Assembly: GCA_038746285.1 (NCBI GenBank)
Contig: JBCDKT010000006.1
Coordinates: 1-64,000, forward strand
From: Bacteroidota bacterium
GTDB lineage: Bacteria; Bacteroidota; Rhodothermia; Rhodothermales; JANQRZ01
DNA: 64,000 nucleotides
Direction of reading: 5' to 3'
Below, piece after piece: positions 9,271 through 19,410 of the stretch. The number at the start of each line of letters is the position of its first letter. Position 1 is the stretch's first letter. The notes under the pieces are model-generated. The model did not search any database. It was not told the origin of the DNA and saw nothing but the letters and a program-made list of their open reading frames with translations. The position numbers and the translations under genes were made by a program.

Positions 9271-11544
9271 CTAAAACGTCTGCCCGATGGAAAAGTGGAG
9301 GTGGATGCGGTTCGACTCGGGAATCGTGAACAGCCCGAAGATCGGAAGCTCGTTCGTTGGCACGTCCGCCAGGGGCTCCCCGTTCTGGAGTGCGTTCAGC
9401 ACGTCCTGCGGGCTGCGGAGGTCGAAGTAGTCCGGGTTCAGCTTGTAGCCGACCGAGAAGCGGATCGCGCCGACGGGCGTGGCGAACGCCATCCCGGCTC
9501 CGGCCGCGTAGAAGAACCGGTCGGGGTTGATGTCGAGGCCGTCGAAGCGGGGGTCCGGCTCCTCGTCGGTCAGGAAGCGCTCGTCGCTGGTCCAGACGCG
9601 CCCGGCGTCGAGGAAGACGAAGGTGCCGAAGTTCGGGCCGAAGCCGGGGAACGGAAGGCGGACCTCGGCCGTGGCCGTCACCTTCGACAGCCCGCCGATG
9701 CCGACGTAGCGGCTCGCCCGCAGGGTGGTGTCGGCCGGCGTGGTGAGGGTCGCCTCGGTGATGCGCTGCTCGACGTCCGGGACCTTGGGACCGAGCAGGC
9801 CGATGCCCCACCCGCGCACGTCGCCCGTGCCGCCGCCGAGGAAGACGACGTTCCGCAGGCGGACGAATTCGGTGAGGGCGTCGTCGGCCCCGCTGCCGGG
9901 CACGCTCGTGCCGAACGCGAAGAGCCGCCCGCCGTTCACGCGCCCGTAGAGCCCGATCGATTCGGTGAGCGGGAAGAACCCCGTCGCCGTCGCCCCGAGC
10001 CGGCCGTACTCGACGCTCGTGATCGGGAGGGGGAGGGCGACCTCGGCGGTGGGGCGAAGGATGTACCCCCGGCGTGGGTCGAGGTCGTCGTCGAGCGCGC
10101 CGTAGCTGCCCGCCACCGCGAGCGTGCTGCGGTCCACGCGCCCGGCGAGTACGTCCTGGAGCGAGTCCTGGCGGGCGAAGTCGAGGAGCGTGGCGAGGTC
10201 GAGGTTGGCCGTGCTGGCCGTGCGGAACTCCTGCACGTCGCGCAGCTCGATCCCGTACTGGAGCGAGGCCGTCTTGAGCGGCTCCACCTCGTAGAGCAGC
10301 GTCGCCGTGCCGCCGTACGTCGTCGACTCGTTGCGGTCGTCGTCGCGGAACTCGGCGAACGGGGAGCCCAGGAGCGCGAGGCGGCGGTTCAGGAAGTAGG
10401 GCTGGCGGAGGAGGACCGACGCCCGGTAGAGCCGCTGCGGCTCGCTCACGATCGCCCCGGCACCGGTGTTGGCGACGGCCGAGGCGGTGAAGGTGCGCGC
10501 CCCGCCGAAGAAGTTGCGGTGGGTCCACTGGGCCTGCGTCGTCGCGCCGGCCTCGGAGAGGTAGCCGACGGACCCCGAGACGATGCGCGCCTCGCCCTCG
10601 CGCACCCGGAGGCGGACGACGACGCTCGAGTCCTCGGGCTGGCCCTCGGGCACGTCGGCGAGCGCGATCTGGAAAAGGTTCAGGCCGAAGACCTCGCGCT
10701 GCCCCTCGACGAGTTCGCTGAACGAGAACCGGTCGCCCTCGCGGAACGGGAGCTCGCGCCGCACTACGTTCGGGCTGACCGAGTCCGAGCCCTCGACCTG
10801 GATTTCGCTGACGCGCCCGCGCGGCCCGGCCGCGAGGCGGATCGTGACGTCGGCCCGGTTAGCGAGCGAGTCCACGTCGCTCTCGGCCTCTACGCGGGCG
10901 AAAGCGTAGCCCTGGTCGCGCACCCAGCTCAGCGTGGCGTCTTCGAGCTGGAGGAGCCGGAAGTCGTCGAGCCGCTCGCCCTGCTGGAGCGCGATCCGGT
11001 CGCGGAAGGCGTTCCAGGCGGGATGGAGGCTGGCTGGAAGCTGCTCCACGGCCGGCCGGCCGGTGGTGTCCTGGAAGGCGAGGTTGTCCAGCAGCAGCGG
11101 CGGGCCCTCGTCGATCGTGAAGAGCACCTTGATCGTGTTCCTCGTCGTGTCGAGGTCGGTGAGCCAGTCGATCTCCGGCTGGAGGAAGCCGTTGCGGTTG
11201 TAGAAGCGCCGCAGCCGGACGACGTCCTTCTGCATCTCGATCGGCAGGAACGGGTGGACGCCGAGGCCGGGGATGAGCCAGCCGAGGACCGGGATGCCGT
11301 CGAGCGTGCTCCGGGTCCCCGGCCCGAAGAAGAGCAAGCCCGGCTGGTCCGTCAGCGCGATCTGCTCCCGCAGCAGGTCCGGCTCGAAGGTCTGCCGCTC
11401 GGCGAACGTGAACCGGATCGAGCGCACCTGCGTCTGGTCGTCGACGAGGAACAGCGGGTCCTGGGCGACCGCCGCGCCGGTCCAGGCGAGGGTGAGGGCG
11501 AAACCTGCGATGAGAAAAGGAAGGGAGAGGGGACGGCGGCGCAT
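9271..11544 (-). CDS. TamA/BamA-family outer-membrane barrel protein
   Basis: 757-residue Omp85-superfamily protein. Seen: a signal peptide (AGFALTLAWTGAAVAQ), POTRA-like repeats over about residues 40-330 (KVLFTIDEGPPLLLDNLAF, ISEIQVEGSDSVSPNVV-type motifs), then a 16-strand-type barrel with the family's GGGTGDVRGWG and GTFVFLDAGRVW elements, ending in Phe (HFSIGQTF) as expected for barrel recognition. Start is ATG 11544. tamB follows on the same strand, so TamA is the better guess than BamA. The N-terminal part is longer than the three POTRA domains of enterobacterial TamA. Confidence 0.88.
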   Translation of the reverse strand: MRRRPLSLPFLIAGFALTLAWTGAAVAQDPLFLVDDQTQVRSIRFTFAERQTFEPDLLREQIALTDQPGLLFFGPGTRSTLDGIPVLGWLIPGLGVHPFLPIEMQKDVVRLRRFYNRNGFLQPEIDWLTDLDTTRNTIKVLFTIDEGPPLLLDNLAFQDTTGRPAVEQLPASLHPAWNAFRDRIALQQGERLDDFRLLQLEDATLSWVRDQGYAFARVEAESDVDSLANRADVTIRLAAGPRGRVSEIQVEGSDSVSPNVVRRELPFREGDRFSFSELVEGQREVFGLNLFQIALADVPEGQPEDSSVVVRLRVREGEARIVSGSVGYLSEAGATTQAQWTHRNFFGGARTFTASAVANTGAGAIVSEPQRLYRASVLLRQPYFLNRRLALLGSPFAEFRDDDRNESTTYGGTATLLYEVEPLKTASLQYGIELRDVQEFRTASTANLDLATLLDFARQDSLQDVLAGRVDRSTLAVAGSYGALDDDLDPRRGYILRPTAEVALPLPITSVEYGRLGATATGFFPLTESIGLYGRVNGGRLFAFGTSVPGSGADDALTEFVRLRNVVFLGGGTGDVRGWGIGLLGPKVPDVEQRITEATLTTPADTTLRASRYVGIGGLSKVTATAEVRLPFPGFGPNFGTFVFLDAGRVWTSDERFLTDEEPDPRFDGLDINPDRFFYAAGAGMAFATPVGAIRFSVGYKLNPDYFDLRSPQDVLNALQNGEPLADVPTNELPIFGLFTIPESNRIHLHFSIGQTF

Positions 11545-11568
11545 AGGCCGGGCAGCGCGGGAGAGGAG

Positions 11569-12720
11569 TCAGGAAGCAGAGGTGCGGGGGAGCGACGGCG
11601 GGGCTCCGTCGCCGGTCGGAGGGGCCGATGCGGCGGCCCTGGCGTCCGGCGCCCTTGCATCCAGCGACGGGCCGTCCGGTTCCACCGTCTCCTCGTCCTC
11701 CGCTTCTTTTCCGAAGAGACCTCGGAAGAACGCCCTGATCCGGCTCCGGCCCGGGTGGTTGCGGCGCTCGTGCAGCCCGGTCATGATCGCCCCGATGATG
11801 AGGACGAGGCCGGAGAAATAAACCCAGAACACGAAGGCCAGCAGCACGCCGAAGACGTTGCCCAGCCCCCCGAGGGCCGGTTCGGTGGCGTCGAACGCCG
11901 CACGGGCGGTCGCATCGGCCGCCGCCGCGGGGACGCTCGTCTCGCTGTAGCGGCTGAAGGTGCTGGTGTACGTCGCGTAGATCGTGAACCCGTTCTTGGC
12001 AAGCTCGAAGAGCACCGCCGAAGAGGCCGCGCCGAAGAACGCGCTCCGCGACGACGGCGAGGGCTGGGGGATGAAGTAGTAGAGCTGCACGAACATCAGC
12101 ACCGAGATCGCATACGGGACGAGCAGCGACACGAGCCGGAGCACAAGGCCCCAGCCGCGCTTGAGGAAGTCCGGGTCGAAGCCCCACCCGGCCAGCACCT
12201 CGGTGCTCGCCGCGCTGACGTAGTTGAGCGAGAACGTCAGCGCGAACGACAGCAGGAAGAGGAGGCTCACCTGTGCCGTCATGCGCAGGTCGAAGACGTA
12301 GCCGCCGAGAAGGGGGCGGTAGTCCGGCTCGTTGCGGACCGCCGTGGCGATGACGTAGCGCAGCGCCGAGAACAGCGTGATCACCGTCACCAGGAGGAAC
12401 ACCGACCCGAAGATGGTGATGGCCGAGGAGGCATCCTGGACCTGGAAGAGGAGCTCGACGAGCGTCTCGCTCTGGCCCGGCGGCAAGAACGTCCGGAGGT
12501 AGCCCGCGACCGCGTCGAACGGGTTCTCCTGCTTCATCACCATGCCGAAGACGCCCGTCGCAAGCAGGATCAGCGGCAGGATCGTGACGAGCACCTTGAA
12601 CGCGATCGCCTGCGCCCAGATGAAGACGGGTACCTCGTTGATACGCGTCCACACGCCGGCGAGGTAGAACTTCGCGGCGTCGAGGAGCGAGCGCAGAGGC
12701 CGGGGCAGCGCGGAGGCCAT
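11569..12720 (-). CDS. YihY/BrkB-family inner-membrane protein
   Basis: 383-residue polytopic membrane protein of the YihY/virulence factor BrkB family, function unknown (not the RNase BN once claimed). Seen: an N-terminal FYLAGVWTRI segment, six or so hydrophobic helices over residues 35-290 with the family motif YYFIPQPSPSSRSAFFGAASSA-like region (about 220-245), and a charged, Pro/Ala-rich C-terminal tail of about 70 residues. Start ATG 12720. tamA begins 24 bases after its stop, so the two are probably co-transcribed. Confidence 0.88.
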   Translation of the reverse strand: MASALPRPLRSLLDAAKFYLAGVWTRINEVPVFIWAQAIAFKVLVTILPLILLATGVFGMVMKQENPFDAVAGYLRTFLPPGQSETLVELLFQVQDASSAITIFGSVFLLVTVITLFSALRYVIATAVRNEPDYRPLLGGYVFDLRMTAQVSLLFLLSFALTFSLNYVSAASTEVLAGWGFDPDFLKRGWGLVLRLVSLLVPYAISVLMFVQLYYFIPQPSPSSRSAFFGAASSAVLFELAKNGFTIYATYTSTFSRYSETSVPAAAADATARAAFDATEPALGGLGNVFGVLLAFVFWVYFSGLVLIIGAIMTGLHERRNHPGRSRIRAFFRGLFGKEAEDEETVEPDGPSLDARAPDARAAASAPPTGDGAPPSLPRTSAS

Positions 12721-12749
12721 AGGGCGACGGGTTGAGTCGCCCTAATATA
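12721..12749 (-). promoter_or_regulatory. Candidate promoter and 5' hairpin of the YihY gene
   Basis: Reading the minus strand, TATATTAG (12749-12742) resembles the Bacteroidota -7 element TAnnTTTG. It overlaps an 8-bp inverted repeat, AGGGCGAC at 12721-12728 and GTCGCCCT at 12736-12743, that abuts the start codon. A transcript from this promoter would begin inside the repeat, so the repeat could be an operator or an RNA hairpin. Confidence 0.35.
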
Positions 12750-12768
12750 GGATGCACCCATGGTTAAG

Positions 12769-12860
12769 AGCGGAAGCGGGGACGAGCGGAAGCAGGGAAG
12801 AATAGCGTGTCGACAGGGCCTAAACCTCTTTCGCTCTTCCGTACCTCCGCTCTTCCGCTC
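12769..12860. repeat. Word-repeat quasi-palindrome downstream of clpX
   Basis: The left arm (12769-12801) repeats GAGCGGAAG and AGCGGAAGCAGG. The right arm (about 12826-12860) repeats CGCTCTTCCG and CTCCGCTCTTCCGCTCC. It lies between the clpX stop and the yihY promoter and could act as a transcription end or insulator. Closely similar words occur at 52785-52881. Confidence 0.6.
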
Positions 12861-14117
<1,257 letters not shown>

Positions 14118-14145
14118 GCGTTCGGAGCGTGGTGCGGGGTGAGGT

Positions 14146-14177
14146 GTTAGATACTGACATCGGCCCCCGAAAAGCAA
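14146..14177 (-). promoter_or_regulatory. Candidate clpX promoter (TTG-N21-TATCTAAC)
   Basis: On the minus strand TTG (14177-14175) is followed after 21 bases by TATCTAAC (14153-14146), about 30 bases upstream of the clpX ATG. The spacing equals that before proS and tRNA-Val in this window. The -7 half matches TAnnTTTG only in TA and one T. Confidence 0.35.
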
Positions 14178-14198
14178 CCGTTAAATCGGCGGGACGTG

Positions 14199-14293
14199 GG
14201 CAGAGGACGGTGGGACGGAGGACAGAGGACGGAGCGGGCTGAGTAAGTTAGCCACACCCACGGTCTTCTGTCTACCGTCCTCCGTCTTCTGCC
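14199..14293. repeat. Word-repeat quasi-palindrome between clpX and the methyltransferase gene
   Basis: The left arm (14199-14231) repeats GGCAGAGGACGG and GACGGAGGACAGAGGACGG. The right arm (14261-14293) has CGGTCTTCTGTCTACCGTCC and TCCGTCTTCTGCC. The arms are about 33 bases each and pair imperfectly. It sits between the divergent clpX and RsmB-like genes and runs up to the latter's ATG. Confidence 0.6.
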
Positions 14294-15238
14294 ATGCTCC
14301 CTGCCGTCTTCCTCGACCGACTCGCCCAGATCGTTCCGCCGGACGAGCAGGGGTCTGTCCTGGAGAGCTTCGGCGCGCCGCAGGCGACGGGCTTCCGCAT
14401 CAACACGCTGCGCGCCGAGCCGGCGGCGACCGTCGCAGCGCTCGAAGGCGGGGGGCTGCACCCGCAGGCGATCGCAGGCTTCCCCGGCGCGTACTGGGTG
14501 GCGGCGGACGAGCGGGCCGGGCTCCTCGCCTCACCCGCGTACGCCGAGGGACGGCTCTACGTGCAGAACCTTGCCAGTCAGCTTCCGCCGCTCGTGCTCG
14601 GCCCGCAGCCGGGTGAGCGAGTCCTCGACCTGTGCGCCGCGCCGGGGAGCAAGACGCGGCAACTGGTCTGCCTGATGGGCGACGCGGGCGAGATCGCGGC
14701 GGTCGAGGCCGTCCGGGGGCGGTTCTTCAAGCTGCGGGCCAACCTGGAGGCGCAGGGCGCGACGTGCGTCCGCACCTTCCACCGCGACGGCGCAACGGTC
14801 TGGCGGCACCGCCCCGAGCACTTCGACCGCGTCCTCCTCGACGCGCCGTGCTCGACCGAGGGGCGCTTTCGGCTGGCCGACCCCGAGACGTTCCGCTACT
14901 GGAGCCCGCGCAAGGTCAAGGAGATGGCACGCAAGCAGCGGCGGCTCCTGTTCTCGGCGGTCCAGAGCCTCCGCCCCGGCGGTACGCTCGTCTACTCCAC
15001 CTGTACCTTCGCGCCCGAGGAAAACGAAGTCGTGCTGAGCCGGATGGTCCAGAGGTTCGACGGGCGCGTCGAGGTGGTGCCCGTCGCGCTGCCGCCGGAG
15101 GCGCGAGCGCAGGCTGCGCTCGCCGAGTGGAAGGGTAAGCCGCTGCCGGGCGTCCGGCACGCCCGCCGCATCCTCCCAAGCGAGAAGATGGAGGCGTTCT
15201 TCGTCGCCAAGCTTGTCAAGCACGAGACGACGCTGTAA
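14294..15238 (+). CDS. RsmB/NOP2-family RNA m5C methyltransferase
   Basis: 314-residue SAM-dependent cytosine-5 RNA methyltransferase. Seen: an N-terminal NOP-type region with FRINTLRAEP, SAM motif I VLDLCAAPGSKTRQL (about residues 112-127), the motif IV catalytic region DAPCSTEGRF and motif VI with the nucleophilic Cys in YSTCTFAPEENE. It lacks the NusB-like domain of full RsmB and the long C-terminal PUA-like part of RsmF, so it resembles the short NOP/Sun class. Whether rRNA or tRNA is the target cannot be told. ATG 14294. Confidence 0.88.
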   Translation: MLPAVFLDRLAQIVPPDEQGSVLESFGAPQATGFRINTLRAEPAATVAALEGGGLHPQAIAGFPGAYWVAADERAGLLASPAYAEGRLYVQNLASQLPPLVLGPQPGERVLDLCAAPGSKTRQLVCLMGDAGEIAAVEAVRGRFFKLRANLEAQGATCVRTFHRDGATVWRHRPEHFDRVLLDAPCSTEGRFRLADPETFRYWSPRKVKEMARKQRRLLFSAVQSLRPGGTLVYSTCTFAPEENEVVLSRMVQRFDGRVEVVPVALPPEARAQAALAEWKGKPLPGVRHARRILPSEKMEAFFVAKLVKHETTL

Positions 15239-15243
15239 AAAAG

Positions 15244-15275
15244 GCGGCAGGCCCTCTGCGTGGAGAGCCTGCCGC
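15244..15275 (-). terminator. Rho-independent terminator of the lipoprotein gene
   Basis: On the minus strand a GC-rich stem (GCGGCAGG pairing with CCTGCCGC, inner CTCT/AGAG) is followed by CCTTTTTTAC, a proper U-tract. The 32-bp hairpin differs by a single base from that at 16580-16611, in the same orientation. Confidence 0.85.
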
Positions 15276-15298
15276 TTGGCGAGCAAAAGATTCTGTCA

Positions 15299-16489
15299 TC
15301 AACTGTTTTCACAAACGGCCGTACCTCCACATAACTCAACTACGAATCTTCCTACACGTCCGTCACTTGTCGAGACAATTATGTAATGCGTATCCCAATT
15401 TGAAAGGATGAGATAGGCTTGCGTACCATTGATCTGCGGAAATGCACGTGAGAAGATTTCATCACCGGAAGCGCGAACCCAAATCCTTGAAATGGTCTCA
15501 GACGAATTCGGAGCTAAAAGATCAACCGTAACCTGATTAGGAACTGTACCAGCCGGTATGGTTGTCGGCGACTCTGTGTCACCGTCCACACTCAGATTGG
15601 CACTCCCGGAAGACTCAAATAGAGAAAATGATAATGCCTCTACGTCAAAGACGCTAGCTGTACGGTCTATTTTACCATCGCAGTTCGGTGATGTTAGCGC
15701 GAGTTCTCCTACCTGAGCATAGGCCCCAATTTTGATCGGAGTGCCGAGAGGTATATTTCTCTTCTGTAAAGAAAACGTATGAGAATAATTTTTGAGTTGA
15801 CTAGAGGGTTCATTGCACTGGTTGTCAGCATTAGCAAGGTTGCTCCTAAACGGATCAAGATTAGCAGTGTCGATGTACATGAAAACCCCAGGTTCTCCTC
15901 CTCCCCTTACATTAAAGTAATCATAGGACCCCGGCGAGTACTCATGCGTAATTGCGCTTGCCCTGTTGAAGCTCGATTGCTGTGATATATTTATGGATAC
16001 GAAATTTACTTCTTCATCATACAGTATGGCACCATTCCAGTGATCTAGCTCTACGGGAAGAGTAATACTTCCAGATAAAACTTCAACTTTATCAATGATT
16101 CCTGAGGAGAGTAGATCGTTGGGAGAACCCATCCGGACTCCCAGGTTCAGTAGTCTGTCGAGAGGGGTGGGTCCAAAACCCATGTCTTCATATGTGTAGC
16201 TAAGAGAGGCGTTCGGCGGCTGGAGCCCAACCCAATCAGAGATAATAATCCCTCCCAGGGGATGGGACCACGAGAACGGTTTGTAATCGTAATTGGGTTT
16301 GAGATTGACATAATTGGCCTGGCTCATGCCAGGAATGACAGGAATAGAGAGTACTGTTGGGTTCCCCTCACTCGTTTGAGCTATTCCACTTCCATAGTAG
16401 TTTGTGGGATAGGGCGGTGAGTTGGTTGTAGAGTCGCAACCATTGAGGAGTGCAAGTAGAAAAACGAATAAGGCTGCTGTTCTAGGCAT
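15299..16489 (-). CDS. AT-rich predicted lipoprotein, function unknown
   Basis: 396-residue secreted lipoprotein. Seen: signal peptide MPRTAALFVFLLALLNG directly followed by the lipobox Cys (LLNGC at about residue 20), then a Ser/Thr/Asn/Pro-rich body with no motif I recognise. It has no T9SS tail. Start chosen at ATG 16489 so that the signal peptide begins normally; an upstream in-frame start would add an implausible 28 residues. Composition is strikingly AT-rich next to genes of about 65-70% GC, with many AT-ending codons, which points to recent acquisition. It carries its own promoter and terminator, and a near-copy of its terminator lies just upstream. Confidence 0.8.
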   Translation of the reverse strand: MPRTAALFVFLLALLNGCDSTTNSPPYPTNYYGSGIAQTSEGNPTVLSIPVIPGMSQANYVNLKPNYDYKPFSWSHPLGGIIISDWVGLQPPNASLSYTYEDMGFGPTPLDRLLNLGVRMGSPNDLLSSGIIDKVEVLSGSITLPVELDHWNGAILYDEEVNFVSINISQQSSFNRASAITHEYSPGSYDYFNVRGGGEPGVFMYIDTANLDPFRSNLANADNQCNEPSSQLKNYSHTFSLQKRNIPLGTPIKIGAYAQVGELALTSPNCDGKIDRTASVFDVEALSFSLFESSGSANLSVDGDTESPTTIPAGTVPNQVTVDLLAPNSSETISRIWVRASGDEIFSRAFPQINGTQAYLILSNWDTHYIIVSTSDGRVGRFVVELCGGTAVCENS

Positions 16490-16517
16490 GGCGGGGTGGT
16501 GTCGCTTGAGAGGTGAG

Positions 16518-16525
16518 CAAATATA
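16518..16525 (-). promoter_or_regulatory. -7 promoter element TATATTTG of the lipoprotein gene
   Basis: On the minus strand TATATTTG matches the Bacteroidota -7 consensus TAnnTTTG exactly and lies 29 bases upstream of the ATG at 16489. No clear TTG -33 element is seen at the usual spacing. Confidence 0.55.
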
Positions 16526-16579
16526 GCATAGTCCAGTATAGAGAAGCATAGTTCTGCTATCGCCGCTTACCAAAAGAAA

Positions 16580-16611
16580 GCGGCAGGCCCTCCGCGTGGA
16601 GAGCCTGCCGC
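16580..16611 (-). terminator. Rho-independent terminator of the first M36 peptidase gene
   Basis: On the minus strand the stem GCGGCAGG...CCTGCCGC is followed by TTTCTTTTGG. It is a 31/32 match to the hairpin at 15244-15275. Confidence 0.82.
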
Positions 16612-16646
16612 CGAGTCGGTCGCAGGACTGGGTGGCTAGTGCCGGG

Positions 16647-19280
16647 CTACTGCAGCAGCGTCACGCGCCTGGTGGCGGTGAACTGCTCGCCCGTGGCGCG
16701 GATCAGGTAGACGCCCGAAGCTAGGCCTGCACTGTCCAGCTCGAAGGTGTGCTCGACGGTCGCAGCCAGCAGGCCCTCGTGGAGCCGGGCCACCGTGCGC
16801 CCCATCACGTCGTAGACGAGGACGGAGACCTGCTGGGGCTCGCTCACCTCAACGGTGAACTGGGTGCGCCCGGTGAACGGGTTCGGGTAGGCCGCCGACA
16901 GCGCGTAGACGCCCGGCTCGGCCGTCTCCTCGGTGGAGACCGTCGCGGGGAGGTCGAAGTCTTCGGTCTCGTCCCCGACGACGCCGGACGAGCCCTGGCT
17001 GGCACCGACGCCCATGCCGCGCTTGGCGAAGGCACGCCAGATGATGTCCGAGTAGGCACCCCCGTAGAGCAGGCTGTCTGCCTCCAGGATGCCGTCGCGC
17101 CCATCGATGAAGCCCGGCGAGCAGGCTTGCAGCTTCAGCCCTTCGGTCACGAGCTGGAGGGCGATGTTGTTGCCCGCCGTGCCGCCAATCAGGTCGCCGT
17201 CGAAGCCTTCGGCGGCGATGAGGCCCCAGGTCATCTCCCACAGCGCGTTGGCGAAGACGCTCCCGATCCCGTGCGGGATCGAAAGGCCCGAGCGGATGTC
17301 GCCGTAGGTGGTCGGGTTGACGCTCATGTCGGTCGAGTACCGGAACGGCCGGATGCCGCCGCCAGTGGTCTCGTCGAACTGGAGGTAGGTCCCGATGCCG
17401 CGACCTTGCTCGGCCGTGTCGCCCTCGCGCATGGAGAACATGAGGCCGTAGTAGTCGCTCCAGCCCTCACCCATCTGCTCCTGGTTGCCGAGGCAGGAGG
17501 CCGCCGAGGGGCCGCCGGTGAGGCGGTTGGAGATGCCGTGGCCGTACTCGTGGACGATCACGACGTTGTCCAGGTCCGAGTCGCGGCTGAGCTGGGCCGA
17601 GAGCGCGCCCTCCGCGCCGGGCGAGTTGGCGACGAGCGAGAGGCCGGTGCTCTGCTGCACAAACGCCGAAGGGATTGTTATGTCGCTGTCGTTATCTCCC
17701 TGAGGGAGGCCCATGTTGACAAGATCCTCGGGTGATCCCGTCTCGTCGGTCCCCGTCCGTGCGTTGTTATGAACGATGACGCCGGTGGCACCGGCGTCTT
17801 GCGCGTTACGCACCTTGACAACAAAGCTGCAGTCCCCACGCTCGATGAGTGCGATGTTGCCCTCGATCTCGTCGACGTTGAAGAACTCTTCGCAGCCGCG
17901 GTCGGCTCCGTCGTCGCCGTCCTGGCTGCCGCCGTCGAAGCTCACGACCGGAACGATGCTGGAAACCTCAGCGCCGCTGGGGAAAGGCGGGCCGAAGCTG
18001 GCCGGGGCCGTCGGGTACTGCCCCGCAATCTCAGCCGGTGCGGTCACCTCAAAGATCGGCGGGGCATCCCACTGGAACATCTGCATCCGCGGCCGGCTGC
18101 CGTCGGGCGGAGTGCCGAAGTTGGCGTTGTTGGTTCCACTCCCGTCCTGCGCGTCGGCCTGGACGTAGTCGTTGCCGAGGCCGCCGTTGCCGAAGTTGTT
18201 CTGCTGGAAGTTGCCCGCGGCCTCGTCGAAGCCGTAGCGGTACATCACGTCGTGGATGAGGTTGTTCCAGTAGAACAGGTTCGTGATCGCCACGTCCTCG
18301 TATTCCACGGGCGACTGCGTCTCGAAGTCGATCGGGAAGTCGAAGATGAGGCTCTCGCCGCCGTCGGGGGCGTAGCCGGGGACGTTGTTGGCGTCGCGGT
18401 CCTCGGAGGCGTGGACGTTGTTGCCGCGCGTGATCGTGTACTGCACCGCGCCGGTGTCGTGCCACCCCAGCGGCGAGGCGGTCGGGTCGGCCGGGTTCAC
18501 CTCCAGCGTGCGGCCCCCGAACGAGGGGGCCTCCAGCGGGTACGCCCACACGTTGTAGGAGCCGGCAGCGGCACCCCGAGCACCAACCATCGGGCTGGCC
18601 GCGACGGGCCGGTAGTCAGCCGGTGCGTGCGCCTCGTCATGCGCCCACTCGTCGTGGATAACCCAGTCGTACTGCGCCAACGCCGTTCCTGTCTCGGCGT
18701 CGACGATCAGGTTCCACCAGTGCTCACCGTCGAGCTGGTAGATCGCCAGGTCCCACGCTAGGCGCAGCGCGCCCTCGTCCGTTGCGAAGTAGACCAGCTG
18801 GACGGGAATCGGCTCCAGCGAGACGCCGGCCGCGCTCAGCGTGAGCCGGTTGCGCGCGTCCATCGGCTCCACCACTGCCGCCGCCGCGCCCAGCGACAGC
18901 CCGAGGTGCCCCGCCGCCGCGGACACGGCCCCGGCCGGCGTCAGCGTCGGCTCGGCGGTGTTGGCGGCCCGCGCCGCACTCGGGACGAACGACGAGCGCA
19001 CGGCGTGGACGCCGCCGTCGGGGGCGACGTGGGCGCTGGCCCGGGCGTTGAAGACCTCGATGCCGCCGACAGTCTGGCGGAGGTAGAGGTGGGTCACGCC
19101 GCTGGTGCGGCTGGTGTACTCGTCGGTGACGGCGACGTCCGCGAGGTCGGCTTCGGTCAGGCCGAGCGTGGCGCGCTGCGCGTTGAGGTGCTCCAGCGCG
19201 GTCGAAAGCTCGGCGCTTTGCGCAAAGGTGAGCGGGGCGCTCACAGCAAGTAGCGTGAGCGCGAGTAGAAGTCGGTGCAT
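16647..19280 (-). CDS. Secreted M36 (fungalysin) metallopeptidase with T9SS tail
   Basis: 877-residue zinc endopeptidase expected to be exported and moved across the outer membrane by T9SS. Seen in order: signal peptide (LAVSAPLTFAQ), an FTP/PepSY-like propeptide (about 20-210; TSGVTHLYLRQTVGGIEVFN), the M36 catalytic domain interrupted by a PA domain (about 430-540; NIALIERGDCSFVVKVRNAQ), the zinc site HEYGHGISNRLTGG with His577 and His581 and catalytic Glu578, the third ligand in MGEGWSDYYG, and a type A sorting domain (AYPNPFTGRTQF ... LASGVYLIRATGEQFTATRRVTLLQ-type end). All catalytic residues are present. It forms a tandem pair with the next peptidase and has its own terminator. Confidence 0.93.
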   Translation of the reverse strand: MHRLLLALTLLAVSAPLTFAQSAELSTALEHLNAQRATLGLTEADLADVAVTDEYTSRTSGVTHLYLRQTVGGIEVFNARASAHVAPDGGVHAVRSSFVPSAARAANTAEPTLTPAGAVSAAAGHLGLSLGAAAAVVEPMDARNRLTLSAAGVSLEPIPVQLVYFATDEGALRLAWDLAIYQLDGEHWWNLIVDAETGTALAQYDWVIHDEWAHDEAHAPADYRPVAASPMVGARGAAAGSYNVWAYPLEAPSFGGRTLEVNPADPTASPLGWHDTGAVQYTITRGNNVHASEDRDANNVPGYAPDGGESLIFDFPIDFETQSPVEYEDVAITNLFYWNNLIHDVMYRYGFDEAAGNFQQNNFGNGGLGNDYVQADAQDGSGTNNANFGTPPDGSRPRMQMFQWDAPPIFEVTAPAEIAGQYPTAPASFGPPFPSGAEVSSIVPVVSFDGGSQDGDDGADRGCEEFFNVDEIEGNIALIERGDCSFVVKVRNAQDAGATGVIVHNNARTGTDETGSPEDLVNMGLPQGDNDSDITIPSAFVQQSTGLSLVANSPGAEGALSAQLSRDSDLDNVVIVHEYGHGISNRLTGGPSAASCLGNQEQMGEGWSDYYGLMFSMREGDTAEQGRGIGTYLQFDETTGGGIRPFRYSTDMSVNPTTYGDIRSGLSIPHGIGSVFANALWEMTWGLIAAEGFDGDLIGGTAGNNIALQLVTEGLKLQACSPGFIDGRDGILEADSLLYGGAYSDIIWRAFAKRGMGVGASQGSSGVVGDETEDFDLPATVSTEETAEPGVYALSAAYPNPFTGRTQFTVEVSEPQQVSVLVYDVMGRTVARLHEGLLAATVEHTFELDSAGLASGVYLIRATGEQFTATRRVTLLQ

Positions 19281-19410
19281 GAGCCTCTGGGGGTAGTGGG
19301 AAAGAGGAACGAAGACTAGAGGATACTACTAGAAGCCGCTCTCTGCAAGGGAGAGGCGACTTCTCGCACTCTTGTTACCGGCCTGTGAGAAACGCCCCGG
19401 CGGGGACGGC
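19281..19410. other. Gap between the two M36 peptidase genes
   Basis: No gene. On the minus strand just after the upstream peptidase stop there is a short CCCCG/CGGGG hairpin followed by CGTTTCTC (19387-19405). Farther on is an imperfect GCCTCTC/GAGAG stem near 19334-19360. Either could be a weak terminator. Confidence 0.35.

Noticed and set aside
9295-12735. Another long plus-strand frame across the tamA-like and yihY genes
   Set aside because: It spans two well-supported minus-strand genes and the gap between them, with low-complexity translation. A GC-driven shadow.
12721-12749. Riboswitch in front of the YihY gene
   Set aside because: The stem is a simple 8-bp inverted repeat without the multi-helix core of a known riboswitch, and no metabolite link exists.
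15244-16611. Integron attC sites
   Set aside because: The hairpins follow each gene as attC sites do, but the core sites (GTTRRRY / RYYYAAC) are absent and the stems are followed by T-tracts, so they are terminators.
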